The translations under genes and the position numbers were made by a program. Positions 26,630 to 36,900 of a stretch of DNA of 64,000 nt are shown here, piece after piece. Below the pieces are notes generated by a model. That model did no database searches and had not been told where the DNA came from. It saw nothing but the letters and a program-made list of their open reading frames with translations. This stretch comes from Verrucomicrobiia bacterium (GTDB lineage Bacteria; Verrucomicrobiota; Verrucomicrobiia; JABWAM01): positions 1 through 64,000 of the forward strand of contig JAQUAF010000018.1 of assembly GCA_028687435.1 (NCBI GenBank), given 5' to 3'. Each line of letters opens with the position of its first letter. Within the stretch, counting starts at the first letter, position 1.

Positions 26630-28288
26630 TCATGGCCGCTTTCCAGCCTGGGTCAGCAGAACTTTCTCCTCCGGCAACAACAATCCCTTCGCCGCCAGAG
26701 CCAGATATTTTTCCGCTTCAGCCATCCGGCCCTTCGCCGCCAGCAACACCCCCTGGTAAAGAGCCACCGCCGGAGCGCGAAGCTGTTCCTCCTTTAATGC
26801 TCCCATTACTTTCAACGCCTCGTCGGTCTGCCCCCTCTCATGCAAGGCAAACGCGTAGGTGGACACAAAAGCCGGATTGTCGGGCTGGGAACGGTAAAGT
26901 TTTTCAGCGCTCAGAAAAGCCGACCCCGTCCGGACCTTTGTCAACAACGACAACAGGGTATGATTGTTCCTGGCCACCCCATCCTCCGGATCGATCTCCA
27001 AAATGCGGGTCAGGACACGATACAAACCGCCGGTATTGCATTCCGCCTGGTACTGGCGGTAAAGCGCCTGCAACGCCCATTTCTGTCCGGACGGGCCTTC
27101 TGCCACCTGCCAAAGCAGATCTTCCATCTCCGTCTTCCATCCCCAATTCCCCGCAGCGCGGGCCAGCATCATGGCCGCCCCCGGCGTTTTAATCGCGGCG
27201 GCAACCGCAGCCCGCCATTGCACCTGCGCCCCGGCTCGGTCTCCCTCCTCATAACGGGCCCGGGATGAAAATGCCTGCCGGTAAAAATCCATCCCTCCCC
27301 ATTCCCCGGTTTCGGTCAATAAACGCAGGGCCTTCCAGTTGCGGCACAGGACATGGGCCTCGGCCAGGGCCGCCACGAGGGGCGGACGCCCGGCCTTCGC
27401 CGGCGGCCAGCCCGCCAGCCATGCGACCGTCTGCGCACTCAACCCGGCCCGGTTCATCCAGACAGCCAGTTCAAAAGCATCCCCCTCCCGCCCCGTTGCC
27501 TCCGTCTGGATTTTTCTGAGTGTGGCGGCAAAGGCCGCATCCCTGCCCTCGTGCAACGCCTTGAGGCAGGCCAGCCGGTCCCTCCATTCCGCCTTGTCGT
27601 TTTTCAACAAATCCCGGGCAAGCAAAACCGCCTTGTCCATGTTTTTGGTCGTCATGGCATCGGCCAGCAGAATCCGCATGGCCGCATCCCGGCTTTCCGT
27701 CCGTTCCACCAGTCTGGACAAAACCTCCCGTGCCCGAGCCGCAAGATCCGGCTTGTTCATTCGCAACCTGACGTCGGCCAGATTGAGCTGATGCTGGAAA
27801 TTCGCGGGGTTCAATCTTGCCGCCACTTCAAAATGCCGCTCCGCCAACGCCAGTTGGCCGGACGCCATTTGCACTGCCGCGGCCAGTTGATGAAAAACCA
27901 CCGTCTGCCGGTCCGCCCCCTTCACTGACGACAAAGCCTTCTCTGCCGAAGGCAAATCTCCAAAACGCAAGGAGGCAGCGCACCAAGCCAGTTGGTCGCG
28001 CAATCCCCCCCCCAATTCCGCAATCCGCTGCAACCAGTAAACCCCGTCCGGAGAACAGGCCATGCCCGCCAATTCCGCCATGACCCGGCAGGCATCCACG
28101 TTGCCGGAATCCATCTGCAACGCCTGGCGCGCGCTCAACACCGCGCTTCGATAATCCTTCGCGGACAGGAACTTTCGCGCCTGAGACACCAGACGCCGCT
28201 CCTGCCAGCGCAAAAAACACCGGTACCCGCCCCAGCCCGCGGCCAGCAACAAAACAATGATGATGACACGACGCAACATCCTCCACAT
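26630..28288 (-). CDS. TPR-repeat protein with N-terminal membrane anchor
   Basis: 552 residues. Residues 6-25 form an anchor (RRVIIIVLLLAAGWGGYRCF). The remainder is helical with repeated TPR-like pairs, for example DYRSAVLSARQALQMDSGNVDACRVMAELAGM near the N-terminus and a Gly/Ala/Arg-rich middle. It resembles TPR proteins that accompany exosortase/EPS systems (PrsT-like), where they scaffold polymer assembly. It is the first gene of the minus-strand EPS group, 45 bases before the exosortase gene, and is divergent from the RiPP genes. Confidence 0.72.
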   Translation of the reverse strand: MWRMLRRVIIIVLLLAAGWGGYRCFLRWQERRLVSQARKFLSAKDYRSAVLSARQALQMDSGNVDACRVMAELAGMACSPDGVYWLQRIAELGGGLRDQLAWCAASLRFGDLPSAEKALSSVKGADRQTVVFHQLAAAVQMASGQLALAERHFEVAARLNPANFQHQLNLADVRLRMNKPDLAARAREVLSRLVERTESRDAAMRILLADAMTTKNMDKAVLLARDLLKNDKAEWRDRLACLKALHEGRDAAFAATLRKIQTEATGREGDAFELAVWMNRAGLSAQTVAWLAGWPPAKAGRPPLVAALAEAHVLCRNWKALRLLTETGEWGGMDFYRQAFSSRARYEEGDRAGAQVQWRAAVAAAIKTPGAAMMLARAAGNWGWKTEMEDLLWQVAEGPSGQKWALQALYRQYQAECNTGGLYRVLTRILEIDPEDGVARNNHTLLSLLTKVRTGSAFLSAEKLYRSQPDNPAFVSTYAFALHERGQTDEALKVMGALKEEQLRAPAVALYQGVLLAAKGRMAEAEKYLALAAKGLLLPEEKVLLTQAGKRP

Positions 28289-28397
28289 GCGCTTTGAAAA
28301 TGGCCCCCGCAGCCCGCCAAGTCAATGTCAATGGTCTCAACCGCCCACCGCCCGAGCCTCCAAAGTTAAAATTGCCATGCAGTCCCCTCAGATATAA

Positions 28398-28553
28398 AAC
28401 CAAAGTCAGAATGCATGTTCCGCTGTCCCGCCACGCCTCGGCGTCACCGTTCCCGATGGACCGAAAATCAACGTGGCCAAGGCGGTCAACGCGGGCGTTG
28501 CCACCCAGGCGGGCGCGGCCGTGGTGGTGGCCGTGGCGGTGATCGTCGCCTGA
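28398..28553 (+). pseudogene. start-less proteusin-like RiPP core peptide
   Basis: The 382 bases between the divergent TPR and epimerase genes contain one unusual open frame (51 codons up to a TGA at 28551) with no ATG, GTG or TTG before its Val/Ala-rich part; a TAA precedes it at 28395. Its second half contains INVAKAVNAG and ends AAVVVAVAVIVA. Val/Ala/Gly/Asn composition with a hydrophobic run is typical of polytheonamide-type cores, which are epimerised and C-methylated. The two genes downstream encode exactly those activities. ATG codons at 28411 and 28415 lie in the other two frames, so an indel could join one to the core, but no nitrile-hydratase-type or Nif11 leader is visible. A remnant with a lost leader is the best reading. 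Confidence 0.5.
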
Positions 28554-28670
28554 CATCCTTGCCCAGCCCGGCCAGGCGACGGCAATTCCGTCAATCGAAG
28601 ACGCTCCCCGCAGGACGCACCTTTCTGCCTTGCAAATTGCCTCCGTCAACAGGAAGCTGCCGGTTCATTT

Positions 28671-30206
28671 ATGAGCAGCGATTCAGCATGGTGCGAAGCG
28701 CCTTTTTCAGCCCAAACCGCCTTTGGACAGCGCGTCCTGCAGGCGGTCAAGGACGCCCTGGCCGCCGGCGAAGTCCACCGCATCTATCTGCAACGCCCGG
28801 ATTCAAACGTCCCCGGGGAATATCTTGTCAAAGTGGCGGAAACAAAACGTTTTCTCGAACGCTGGGTGGCTGACGACGAATTCCGCACCGAGGCCATCGC
28901 CGACGCCGGCAAGGCGGCCCGTTCGATCGGACTCTCCATCGATCCCGACCATATCCGGAGCCACTGGGACGCCCGTTGCTCCCCTCTCAACAATCCGGAC
29001 TATGCCTTTTCCCAGCTCGAACTGCGTTACCGGGCTTTCATCCTTGAAAAAATCACACACCGCAATCAACTGCGCGCGGAAAGCGCCCCGTCTCATCCCC
29101 GGATGATCGCCTGGCGCAAACGGCAACTGGCCCGCGCCGCCAGCCAGTTGCCCATCGTTTCGAGCGACTCCATTGTCCATGCCCCTTTCTGCGTGGAATT
29201 GACTCATGGATGTTCCGTCGGCTGCTGGTTCTGCGGCATCGGCGCCCCCCGCTTGGGAGATTGCTTTGCCCTCACCCCGGAAAACACGGCCCTCTGGCGC
29301 GGCGCCCTCCAGGTCCTGCGCGAGGTTTACGGCCCCGGCATCCGCCATGGTTTCTGCTACTGGGCCAATGAACCCTTCGACCATCCGGACTACGAAAAAT
29401 TCCTTCTCGACTATCACGAGATTCTTGGCGCGTTTCCCCAGACCACCACCGCCCTTGCGCTGAAGGATCTTGGACGCACCCGCGCCCTGCTCAATCTCTC
29501 CCGTCAAAAGGGCGGCATGCTGGAACGTTTTTCCCTTTTGACCCGCGAACAGGTCCGCCGCATTCACGAAGAATTCTCTCCTCTCGAGCTGCTTTTTGTC
29601 GAGTTGATCACCCAAAACAAGGAATCGCTCACAACCAAATCCAACGCCGGCCGCGCCATGGAAAACTCACGCGCCCACGCGCCCAACGAAGGCGAGCCCC
29701 CCGGCAACGCGGTGTCGCCCGGCACCAGCGCATGCGTCACCGGTTTCCTCATGAGCATGGTCAAACGCACCGTCAAACTGGTCAGCCCCTGCGAAGCCTG
29801 CGTCAAACACCCCCTCGGCTACATCACCTTCGACGAGGAAACCTTCCAGTCCCCCGGCGGCCTGAGGCGTCTCCTGCAACAAATGATCGAACGCAACATG
29901 CCGGCAACCGTGGAATCGAACACCCTCCTGCGTTTTCGCGACGACCTGTCTTTCGAGGAAGCGCCTGATGGTTTCCGCCTCTCCACACGACACATGCGAA
30001 AAAATTTCACCGGCCAGCCCGGCCTGAGACAAACCGGCCGGCTGCTGCGCGAAGGCAGGCGCACAGCCGGAGAACTGGCCAATGAACTGGCCGCAACCCA
30101 TGGCATCTCCCCTGCGGAAACCTTTCATTCCCTCAATCTCATGCTGGACAGCGGCGTGCTGGAAATTGGCTTCGATGAAAGACCAAAAGCCGGTCTTGAA
30201 TCATAA
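28671..30206 (+). CDS. radical SAM RiPP peptide epimerase (PoyD-type)
   Basis: 511 residues. It would abstract an alpha hydrogen from a precursor peptide and convert L to D residues. The radical SAM cluster motif is HGCSVGCWFCG, with Cys 181, 185 and 188 (CxxxCxxC). The N-terminal 110 residues carry the family pattern KRFLERWVADDEFR and LSIDPDHIRSHWD. A second Cys pair lies in SPCEACVKHPLGY, and the C-terminus is a helical wHTH-like region. These are hallmarks of the RiPP maturation amino acid epimerases (PoyD, OspD, AvpA-associated). The stop is 17 bases before the C-methyltransferase gene. AGGAAG is 14 bases before the ATG, a weak site. Confidence 0.88.
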   Translation: MSSDSAWCEAPFSAQTAFGQRVLQAVKDALAAGEVHRIYLQRPDSNVPGEYLVKVAETKRFLERWVADDEFRTEAIADAGKAARSIGLSIDPDHIRSHWDARCSPLNNPDYAFSQLELRYRAFILEKITHRNQLRAESAPSHPRMIAWRKRQLARAASQLPIVSSDSIVHAPFCVELTHGCSVGCWFCGIGAPRLGDCFALTPENTALWRGALQVLREVYGPGIRHGFCYWANEPFDHPDYEKFLLDYHEILGAFPQTTTALALKDLGRTRALLNLSRQKGGMLERFSLLTREQVRRIHEEFSPLELLFVELITQNKESLTTKSNAGRAMENSRAHAPNEGEPPGNAVSPGTSACVTGFLMSMVKRTVKLVSPCEACVKHPLGYITFDEETFQSPGGLRRLLQQMIERNMPATVESNTLLRFRDDLSFEEAPDGFRLSTRHMRKNFTGQPGLRQTGRLLREGRRTAGELANELAATHGISPAETFHSLNLMLDSGVLEIGFDERPKAGLES

Positions 30207-30223
30207 ATCACAAATCTAAAATC

Positions 30224-32314
30224 TTGAATTCCCCATCCACGTCCTCCCTCGATGTCTGTCTGGTTTCCATGCCCTACGCGGCGATCCAACGCCCCTCGCT
30301 TGCGCTGGGCATCCTGAAAGCCACGCTCAATCGCGCCGGCATTTCCTCCAGGGTCATCTACGCCAATCTTGCCATGGCCGGACAGATCGGCCTCGATTTC
30401 TACCATTCCATTTGCAACACCTTGAACGACCAACTGGCGGGCGAATGGACCTTTTCCCCAGCCGCATTTCCGGAAAAAAAATCCGACCCATCCGCCTATC
30501 TGGACGAAATCAGCGACTCCCTTTTTGTCATCAAATCCCTCACGGAACTGGCCGATCCCCGCGACGCCCTGTTGAAACAGCGGGCATCCACCCCCGCCTT
30601 TATTGAAAAGATCGCGCAATCGATCCTGGAGCTGAACCCGCGCATCGTCGCCTGCACCTCGATGTTTCAACAACAATGCTCATCCCTCGCCCTGCTGCGC
30701 CGGCTGCGCGAACTTTCGCCGGACATCGTGACCATGATGGGCGGCGCCAACTGCATGGGTTCCATGGGCATGGCCGCCCACCGCGAATGCCCCTGGGTGG
30801 ATTTCGTGGTTTCCGGGGAAGCCGACGACATTTTTCCAACCTTGTGCCGCGCCATCCTCGACCGCGGACGCGATGTGGACGCCGGCAGCCTGCCACTCGG
30901 CGTTATCGCCCCCTCCGCCCGCCGCCAGCCCCGTTCGCCGCCCGATCAACCCTATCCGTGGACCCTGGTCACCCAACTCGACCAATCCCCCATTCCGGAC
31001 TACAGCGACTATTTCGATGCCTTGCGTCAATCGCCCCTGGCCCCTTCCGTCCATCCCGCCATTCCCTTTGAAACCTCCCGCGGCTGCTGGTGGGGCATGC
31101 GCAAGACCTGCACCTTTTGCGGACTGAACACCGGCGAGGCCATGAAGTACCGCGCCAAAAGCGCCACCCGCGTGCTGGATGAGTTGAAAACCCTTTCGTC
31201 CCGGCACAACATCCGCGACTTTTGCGCCGTGGACAACATCCTCGGCATGTCCGCATTCAAGGATCTCATCCCCGCCCTTGCCAAGGACAAGCCGGGATAC
31301 GACATTGTCTTTGAAACCAAAGCCAACCTCACCCGCAAGCAGGTTCATCAATTGGCCGAAGCCGGCCTTTGCGGCATCCAGCCCGGCATCGAAAGTTTCG
31401 ACGACGAACTCCTCCGGCAACTCGGCAAGGGCACCAACACCCTGCAGAACATCCAGCTTCTAAAATGGACACGCGAAACCGGCCTCTTCACCGCGTGGCT
31501 GATGCTCTATGAATTCCCCGGCGAAACCGATGCCGCCTGCCAGCGGATGAGCGAATGGCTGCCGCTCATCTCCCACCTGCAGCCGCCGCGCGGCATGGCC
31601 TACATCCAGTTCTGCCGTTTCAGCCCCTTCCAGACACGGCCCGAAAAATTCGGCCTCAATCTCCGCGCCGCCACGGCCTATTTCCATATCTATCCCTTTT
31701 CCGGGGAAACCCTCACCCGCGAGTTCGCCTATTATTTCGACGACATCAAGGACGGCCAGCCCTACCGCACCCGCTTTGGCGGGCAGCGGACAGTCACCCG
31801 CCCCGGTCTTGTCGCCCTGCGCAATGTCGTGGCCCAATGGCAGATCGAATGGCGCAGCCGTTATTATCCCGAGGTGGGCGGCCCCTTTCCCGCCAGCCTC
31901 GCCATGCTCGACAAGGATGGCCAACTGACCTTCTTCGACACCCGCGGCTGCGTTGTCGGCTTCAAAAGCTCCTTCACCGGCCTGGCGCGGGAGGTTTACC
32001 TCGCCTGCGACACACCCCAGACCCAAAACACCCTTCTCCAAAGCCTGGCCAGGGAAGGTCTTCCCGCTCCGCAATGGGCGGAAATCGAACCCCTGCTCGC
32101 CAAATTCAAACGCTGCAAACTTTTGCTCGAACTCGACGGACGATATCTGAGCCTGGCGGTCCGCTGGCCCATCAAACCCTCCCGCCGCCTCTCGAAACTC
32201 CCTGGCGGCCAGCTCGACACCCTCGATGAACGCCGCATCCGCGAATACCTGAAAAACGTTGCCAGTCAGACAATCCAAAGCCAGGGCGCCGGAATGGGGA
32301 CGCTTGGAATTTGA
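30224..32314 (+). CDS. cobalamin-dependent radical SAM RiPP C-methyltransferase (rSAM_ocin_1 family)
   Basis: 696 residues. An N-terminal B12-binding Rossmann domain (CLVSMPYAAIQRPSLALGILKA; MMGGANCMG) is followed by a radical SAM core with SRGCWWGMRKTCTFCGLNTG, that is Cys 288, 296 and 299 (CxxxxxxxCxxC). This spacing is the signature of TIGR03975 enzymes, including the polytheonamide PoyB/PoyC methylases that put methyl groups on unactivated carbons. The start is a TTG at 30224; the first ATG lies inside the conserved MPY segment and would remove it. It is probably co-transcribed with the epimerase. The 3' two thirds recur at 44.9-46.5 kb. Confidence 0.9.
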   Translation: MNSPSTSSLDVCLVSMPYAAIQRPSLALGILKATLNRAGISSRVIYANLAMAGQIGLDFYHSICNTLNDQLAGEWTFSPAAFPEKKSDPSAYLDEISDSLFVIKSLTELADPRDALLKQRASTPAFIEKIAQSILELNPRIVACTSMFQQQCSSLALLRRLRELSPDIVTMMGGANCMGSMGMAAHRECPWVDFVVSGEADDIFPTLCRAILDRGRDVDAGSLPLGVIAPSARRQPRSPPDQPYPWTLVTQLDQSPIPDYSDYFDALRQSPLAPSVHPAIPFETSRGCWWGMRKTCTFCGLNTGEAMKYRAKSATRVLDELKTLSSRHNIRDFCAVDNILGMSAFKDLIPALAKDKPGYDIVFETKANLTRKQVHQLAEAGLCGIQPGIESFDDELLRQLGKGTNTLQNIQLLKWTRETGLFTAWLMLYEFPGETDAACQRMSEWLPLISHLQPPRGMAYIQFCRFSPFQTRPEKFGLNLRAATAYFHIYPFSGETLTREFAYYFDDIKDGQPYRTRFGGQRTVTRPGLVALRNVVAQWQIEWRSRYYPEVGGPFPASLAMLDKDGQLTFFDTRGCVVGFKSSFTGLAREVYLACDTPQTQNTLLQSLAREGLPAPQWAEIEPLLAKFKRCKLLLELDGRYLSLAVRWPIKPSRRLSKLPGGQLDTLDERRIREYLKNVASQTIQSQGAGMGTLGI

Positions 32315-32376
32315 CACGCCCCCTCAGCCATCCGCCGGCTTATCCTGCGAGTCGGTTGACCGTGTCATGCTGGTTT
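30692..32376 (+). repeat. long direct repeat, copy A
   Basis: This segment matches 44864-46548 base for base with only a few differences, all seen near its two ends; the middle 1.4 kb looks identical. Similarity stops in the shared TGGTTT just after the gene. A further piece of the upstream epimerase gene is also in copy B. The repeat flanks the island at 32.4-44.6 kb. Confidence 0.9.
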
Positions 32377-32435
32377 ACAGAGCCATAAAAATTTGCTGCA
32401 AAAAACGAGGCTGATCTGAGAAAGTCGGGTTAACA

Positions 32436-33938
32436 CTATCTGCACACGCCGAGCCCACGCCCCAGATGATCTTGCTTAAACGGGATCATTCCGCCCAAAT
32501 CATTCCCAAAAGTCGAAATCATCCAGGACAGCGCCTTGGGGACGACGAATGATTGGTGGACGAACGCACGGCTGTGAACTTGCCGCAGCTCCCATTCGAG
32601 CCGGTCTTGGTAAACCCGAAATACGCCATACACGTTCGGCCACTCACCGAAGGCGGCGATTTGAATATTGGTGATACCGCGCTCAGGAAAAACCGCATTC
32701 CAGTGCCCATGGCCACTGAAGGTGGCAATGACATTTGCCGTGGACTCCAAAATGCTAGGTATCTTTTTGCCAAAAAAGCTCCAGTCGGGAACCATGAATC
32801 CGCAAGAAGTTGGATTTGGCCGGCAACGGAAAGGCGTGTGCCACATCACGATCGTCGGAACGACAAGATTCTCGGCCAGTTTTCTCCTCAGCCATTCCAC
32901 CTGCTCGCCGTAAAGATGCTCAGAATCCATAACGATAAAACGAAGCGGCTCGCGATCCAAATCGTAGAAACAGGACTTTCCTGGAAATGAATCAGGCATA
33001 AATTCGATCGCGCGGCTTGGCCCGCCATCCCCCGAACAGTCATGAGAGCCGATACAAGCATAGACAGGCAGCCCAGTTACTGAAATCGCTTGCGCCAATT
33101 CCTGGAACTGTTCAGCCCGCCCAGTATTAACCATGTCGCCGATCAAAAATGCGAATGCGAGGCCTTCCTTTTGCAGCAGCGCGAGAGTCGATGCGAATTC
33201 CGAGGCCGTTTTACCGCCCATGATGTTGTTCATCCATTCACGCGGCGCAGCCCGCTTCTCCTGGATGTGCGTATCGGCAAAAAGCGCAAATGTATAGATT
33301 GCTGTACTGACGCTCCGATCAAGCGACCGTAATTCAACACCCTTAAAGATTCCCGCTGAACGAAAAAGCGGTCCCTCAATTCTCAGGTAGTGCCTTCCTT
33401 TTGGCAGTAGCCATTGGTGGAGCTCGACCTGTTCGTCCGGCCTCTCCCCTTCGATATCGGGAGCAGGACCAGTAAACCAATCGCTTCCTATTCCCTTCCA
33501 AGGGCTCGCGCGGACCATTGGTGCTCCCACTAGGGTATCGTCACACAAAATGGTGGCCCGCAACCCGGGCCGCAAGTCGCTGCTTGGCGCCAAGGTCACC
33601 GAACCTGTGACGTAGAGCGCATCCTTGGCATTAAGCGCAAAAGTCAGGAATCCATCCTTGGGCACCTCGACCTCTTCTCCGGCAAGCTCCACGCCATGAG
33701 CCTCGTCCCCATTTGCCACGAGAATTCCATCGCATGCTTTCAACGAAAGGCTTTTGCCGCTCTCGATTTCAACCACATGCTTGTCCGCTTGTGCGCAAAG
33801 CTTTTCCCATGTCTCAGAATTCGCCGCAGCATATTGCACCCCGACCTGGCGCTCCTTCCGTTCCTCTCCTGAAATCAGCATGCCCCTTGGAATGAGACAA
33901 AGGTATAAGCCAAGGGCAATTTTCAAATGCAACCCCAT
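32436..33938 (-). CDS. secreted calcineurin-like metallophosphoesterase
   Basis: 500 residues from the ATG at 33938, where a signal peptide begins (GLHLKIALGLYLCLIPRG). The frame extends to ATG 34052, which has a fair ribosome site, but that would overlap the upstream gene by 56 bases. After about 240 beta-rich residues the phosphoesterase fold appears: FADTH, LIGDMVN, GSHD (GNHD/E in most relatives), MWHTP and FSGHGHW, which together bind two metals. Substrate is unknown; in this cluster a sugar- or cell-surface phosphate is plausible. It is the last gene of the island operon on the minus strand. Confidence 0.83.
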   Translation of the reverse strand: MGLHLKIALGLYLCLIPRGMLISGEERKERQVGVQYAAANSETWEKLCAQADKHVVEIESGKSLSLKACDGILVANGDEAHGVELAGEEVEVPKDGFLTFALNAKDALYVTGSVTLAPSSDLRPGLRATILCDDTLVGAPMVRASPWKGIGSDWFTGPAPDIEGERPDEQVELHQWLLPKGRHYLRIEGPLFRSAGIFKGVELRSLDRSVSTAIYTFALFADTHIQEKRAAPREWMNNIMGGKTASEFASTLALLQKEGLAFAFLIGDMVNTGRAEQFQELAQAISVTGLPVYACIGSHDCSGDGGPSRAIEFMPDSFPGKSCFYDLDREPLRFIVMDSEHLYGEQVEWLRRKLAENLVVPTIVMWHTPFRCRPNPTSCGFMVPDWSFFGKKIPSILESTANVIATFSGHGHWNAVFPERGITNIQIAAFGEWPNVYGVFRVYQDRLEWELRQVHSRAFVHQSFVVPKALSWMISTFGNDLGGMIPFKQDHLGRGLGVCR

Positions 33939-33996
33939 CGTCCGGAACACTGCATTTCTGTTCAAAACACGGAACATAATTCGAACTGCAAATCGC

Positions 33997-36900
33997 TCAC
34001 AAGTGGCGCAAGCAACTGACTCCTTGAGCCGTTGCACACCATAGGCTGCCATTTTGGTCCTCGGCTAGAGCGCGGACGGAATCACACAGCAGATCACTGT
34101 TAATTGAATTAAGAGTCACCCACGATCCTTGCGCCGGGCTTAGGCAGGTAAGCCCGAAATCCGATGCAAACCAGACTTTCCCGTTCTTCGCGACTAAGAT
34201 GTCCCAAATCCGGGCACTCGGCAATTTGCCTTGCGTCGGAAGATAGACGCTTGCCTCCGAACCGCGAAAACATACCACGCCGCCAGCATCTGGACGGAAC
34301 GCTTCGGTTACAGCGCACCAGGTCTCGCCATTTAAGCCAGGAGCGATCGCGCAGATATGGGGAGTCTCTAATTTGATCGGCAATTTAACCTGCTGCCACT
34401 TCTCACGGATCCGCTGGTATAAGCCATTCTGGGTCCCCAACCAGACTGTTCCTGTGGAATCGCAGGCAACGGAGGTCTGCGGCACGCAAGGCAATTCTTC
34501 CGCCAATAAACGCTCCCACCGATTGGCTTGGCGCATGCCCAAACCTGCGCCGGCCAGACTGGCAAGCCACAGGATACCGGTTTGATCAATGGCCATTCGC
34601 CCCCAACGTTCAGGGTCTTCCTTGATCCAGGGCGGTGCTTTCGAGAGTCGATCACATTGCCCAATCATTTCTGATTTCCATTTGCCTTGCGCATCGCGCC
34701 TGATCATGCCGTTGCCGGTGCTTATCCAGATATCGCCCGCCGGACTATTCAAAATGGAATAGGCGACGAAAGGCGAGGATGGCAGGCCTCCTCGCTTAAG
34801 AGTCGTCCACCGCTGATCACCAAAAACCGATACTCCCAGGGGAGACCCCACCCAAACGGCATTTTCAACACAGGCTACGCAGATCGATCGCGCACAAACC
34901 AGACCATCCGCCGGAGTAAAATTGCACCACTCTCCAACGGGCCGCTTTTCACGAATTCTAATGGCCTGCGCGTGTGTCCCTCTCAGACGATCAGGATTCG
35001 TGATGCTTAGGTCGTAGATGCCAGGCGCAATGCTGCCCGGCAACACCACCTCGACCTTGTTCGTGGCAAGATAGCAGCAGGCAACATCTAGATTCGGATC
35101 GTCACGACAACCCCCTATCTGACAGCGCGCGCCTGGCGCAAAATTCTGTCCCGTAACCACAACTCTTGCCTCTGTGCCTGCCACAATGCTGCTTTGGCTT
35201 AAGGCCTCGATCTGGGGCGTTCCATCCTCGCTGAGGCACTGCATTGGCGTTTCCCAATAGCTATAGTCTGTTGCAAAACTGGCCTCTTGGCCGCGCTTTC
35301 GGTAGGCCTCCCGAAAAGCAGGAAGGCCCGAAGCTACCCCCGGCGGCGTATCGGTATGATTATGCGTTTGCCCCCGAATCCAAACGCCCCTTTCGGGATA
35401 GGGATTCGCAAGATTCCGATCCTGATTGAGCCGCCAAGGCTGCGTGGCCGCCACGCCATTCGCGTCCTTCCGCACAATCCCTCGAATGTATTTGAATTCC
35501 GAACAGTCAGCCCATTCGGCAAGCCGGATCGTCGAACAGCGGACTCCCTTATCGTGTTTAAGGCAGTGATTCTTTCCAATCATGGGCCCGATTGGATAAC
35601 CCTCAGGCGCATCACGGGCTAAGAACTGGCCCGCGCGAAGCCACAACACATCACACTCTAGCGGAAGGCGTAACGTGACGGTCGCGCCCTCCACCCTGAT
35701 CTCATCAATTCTGGGTCCATTTGATATATAAAAAGCGCCAGACCTTAAGGCCTTCTTGAGACTAAATGAGTCAACCGTTTCAACCAGTGCCGCAAACCAT
35801 GCCTTATCGATATCCGTTAACGAATGCGTATCATCGGCAGCAAAGCCATACAAAAACGGGCGATTCGCATCGTAACAGCGCGAAAGCAATCTGTCCCACA
35901 ATTCGTCGCGCGTTACGCCGTCACCACGGTAAGATACTTCCACTCCCGTCAAGCCCGGGACCTCCATAATTTTCTCCACCTCCGCAAGCGACGGTGAGGG
36001 ATGGGCCCATACGCAAAGCGCACCGGTCCCGTCAGCAACATAAGAATGCAGGGGGTGATTGACCCATGCCACGTGTTCTTTTACAGACTGAGAGCCGGCC
36101 AGGGGATTGCGTCCGGTGACAAATAGACTCAGCAGGTGTGGGCCAAAGCTGGGGTCCCCAAGCAGCGACTGACCGGTCTCTTCGACGCCACGGCAAACGA
36201 GCTTTCCCTTGGCAGAGGCATTCTCTCGTGACTGGTTCGGCCGGGCCGCGACTTCAACAAAATCCGTCTTCCCGGTCATGTCTTGGACTGCGGTTGCGAG
36301 TTTTCCTTTGTACTCATATCCGGTAAGCTCGAAAGTAATCTCCCCATAAGGCTTATCGTCAGGCGCCTCCACGCAACGAAACCAGATATAGACATCCTTC
36401 GCAGGAAAGAGGCTGGCAGGCAAAACGATGCGGTCCGTCCAATAAAGCTTCTTCACCTCGCACAGTTCTGAGAACTTCTTCCCGTCGTTGGAGGCAAGCA
36501 CCACGATTTTGCCTCTCGGCAGCCATCCCACTTCGAACCGAAAGGAAGCCTCTGTTTGGCTAAGCTCTCCCACGCGATGGCGGAAAATAACTCCTTCCGA
36601 ATGGACATACCAACGGTCTCCGCGGAACTGACCCTTTTCCCCTTTGGCAAGGAAACGCGTCCCCGGCCCGCCCCTTCCGCTTGCCGTGTAGCTGTTGTCT
36701 TTAATCCTTTCCCCTTCGCCCAATTCCACTCCGTCCCGCAGCAGGTAGACCGGCTTGGCCTCCACAAGACGGATGTTGTCTACCAACAATTTTCCCCGGT
36801 AGCGCCAGGATGCCAAACGCAGGGAGGTGGCGGGCATCCCCTCGGCTGTTTCAAAGAAAAACTGGTAGCGTTGCCACTCGCGATGCTCAACCCTGAACTC

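Noticed and set aside
28406-28594. minus-strand ORF over the Val/Ala-rich core
   Set aside because: It is Ala/Thr-rich with no family likeness; the plus strand is consistent with the downstream RiPP genes and gives the proteusin-like pattern. Taken as an antisense shadow.
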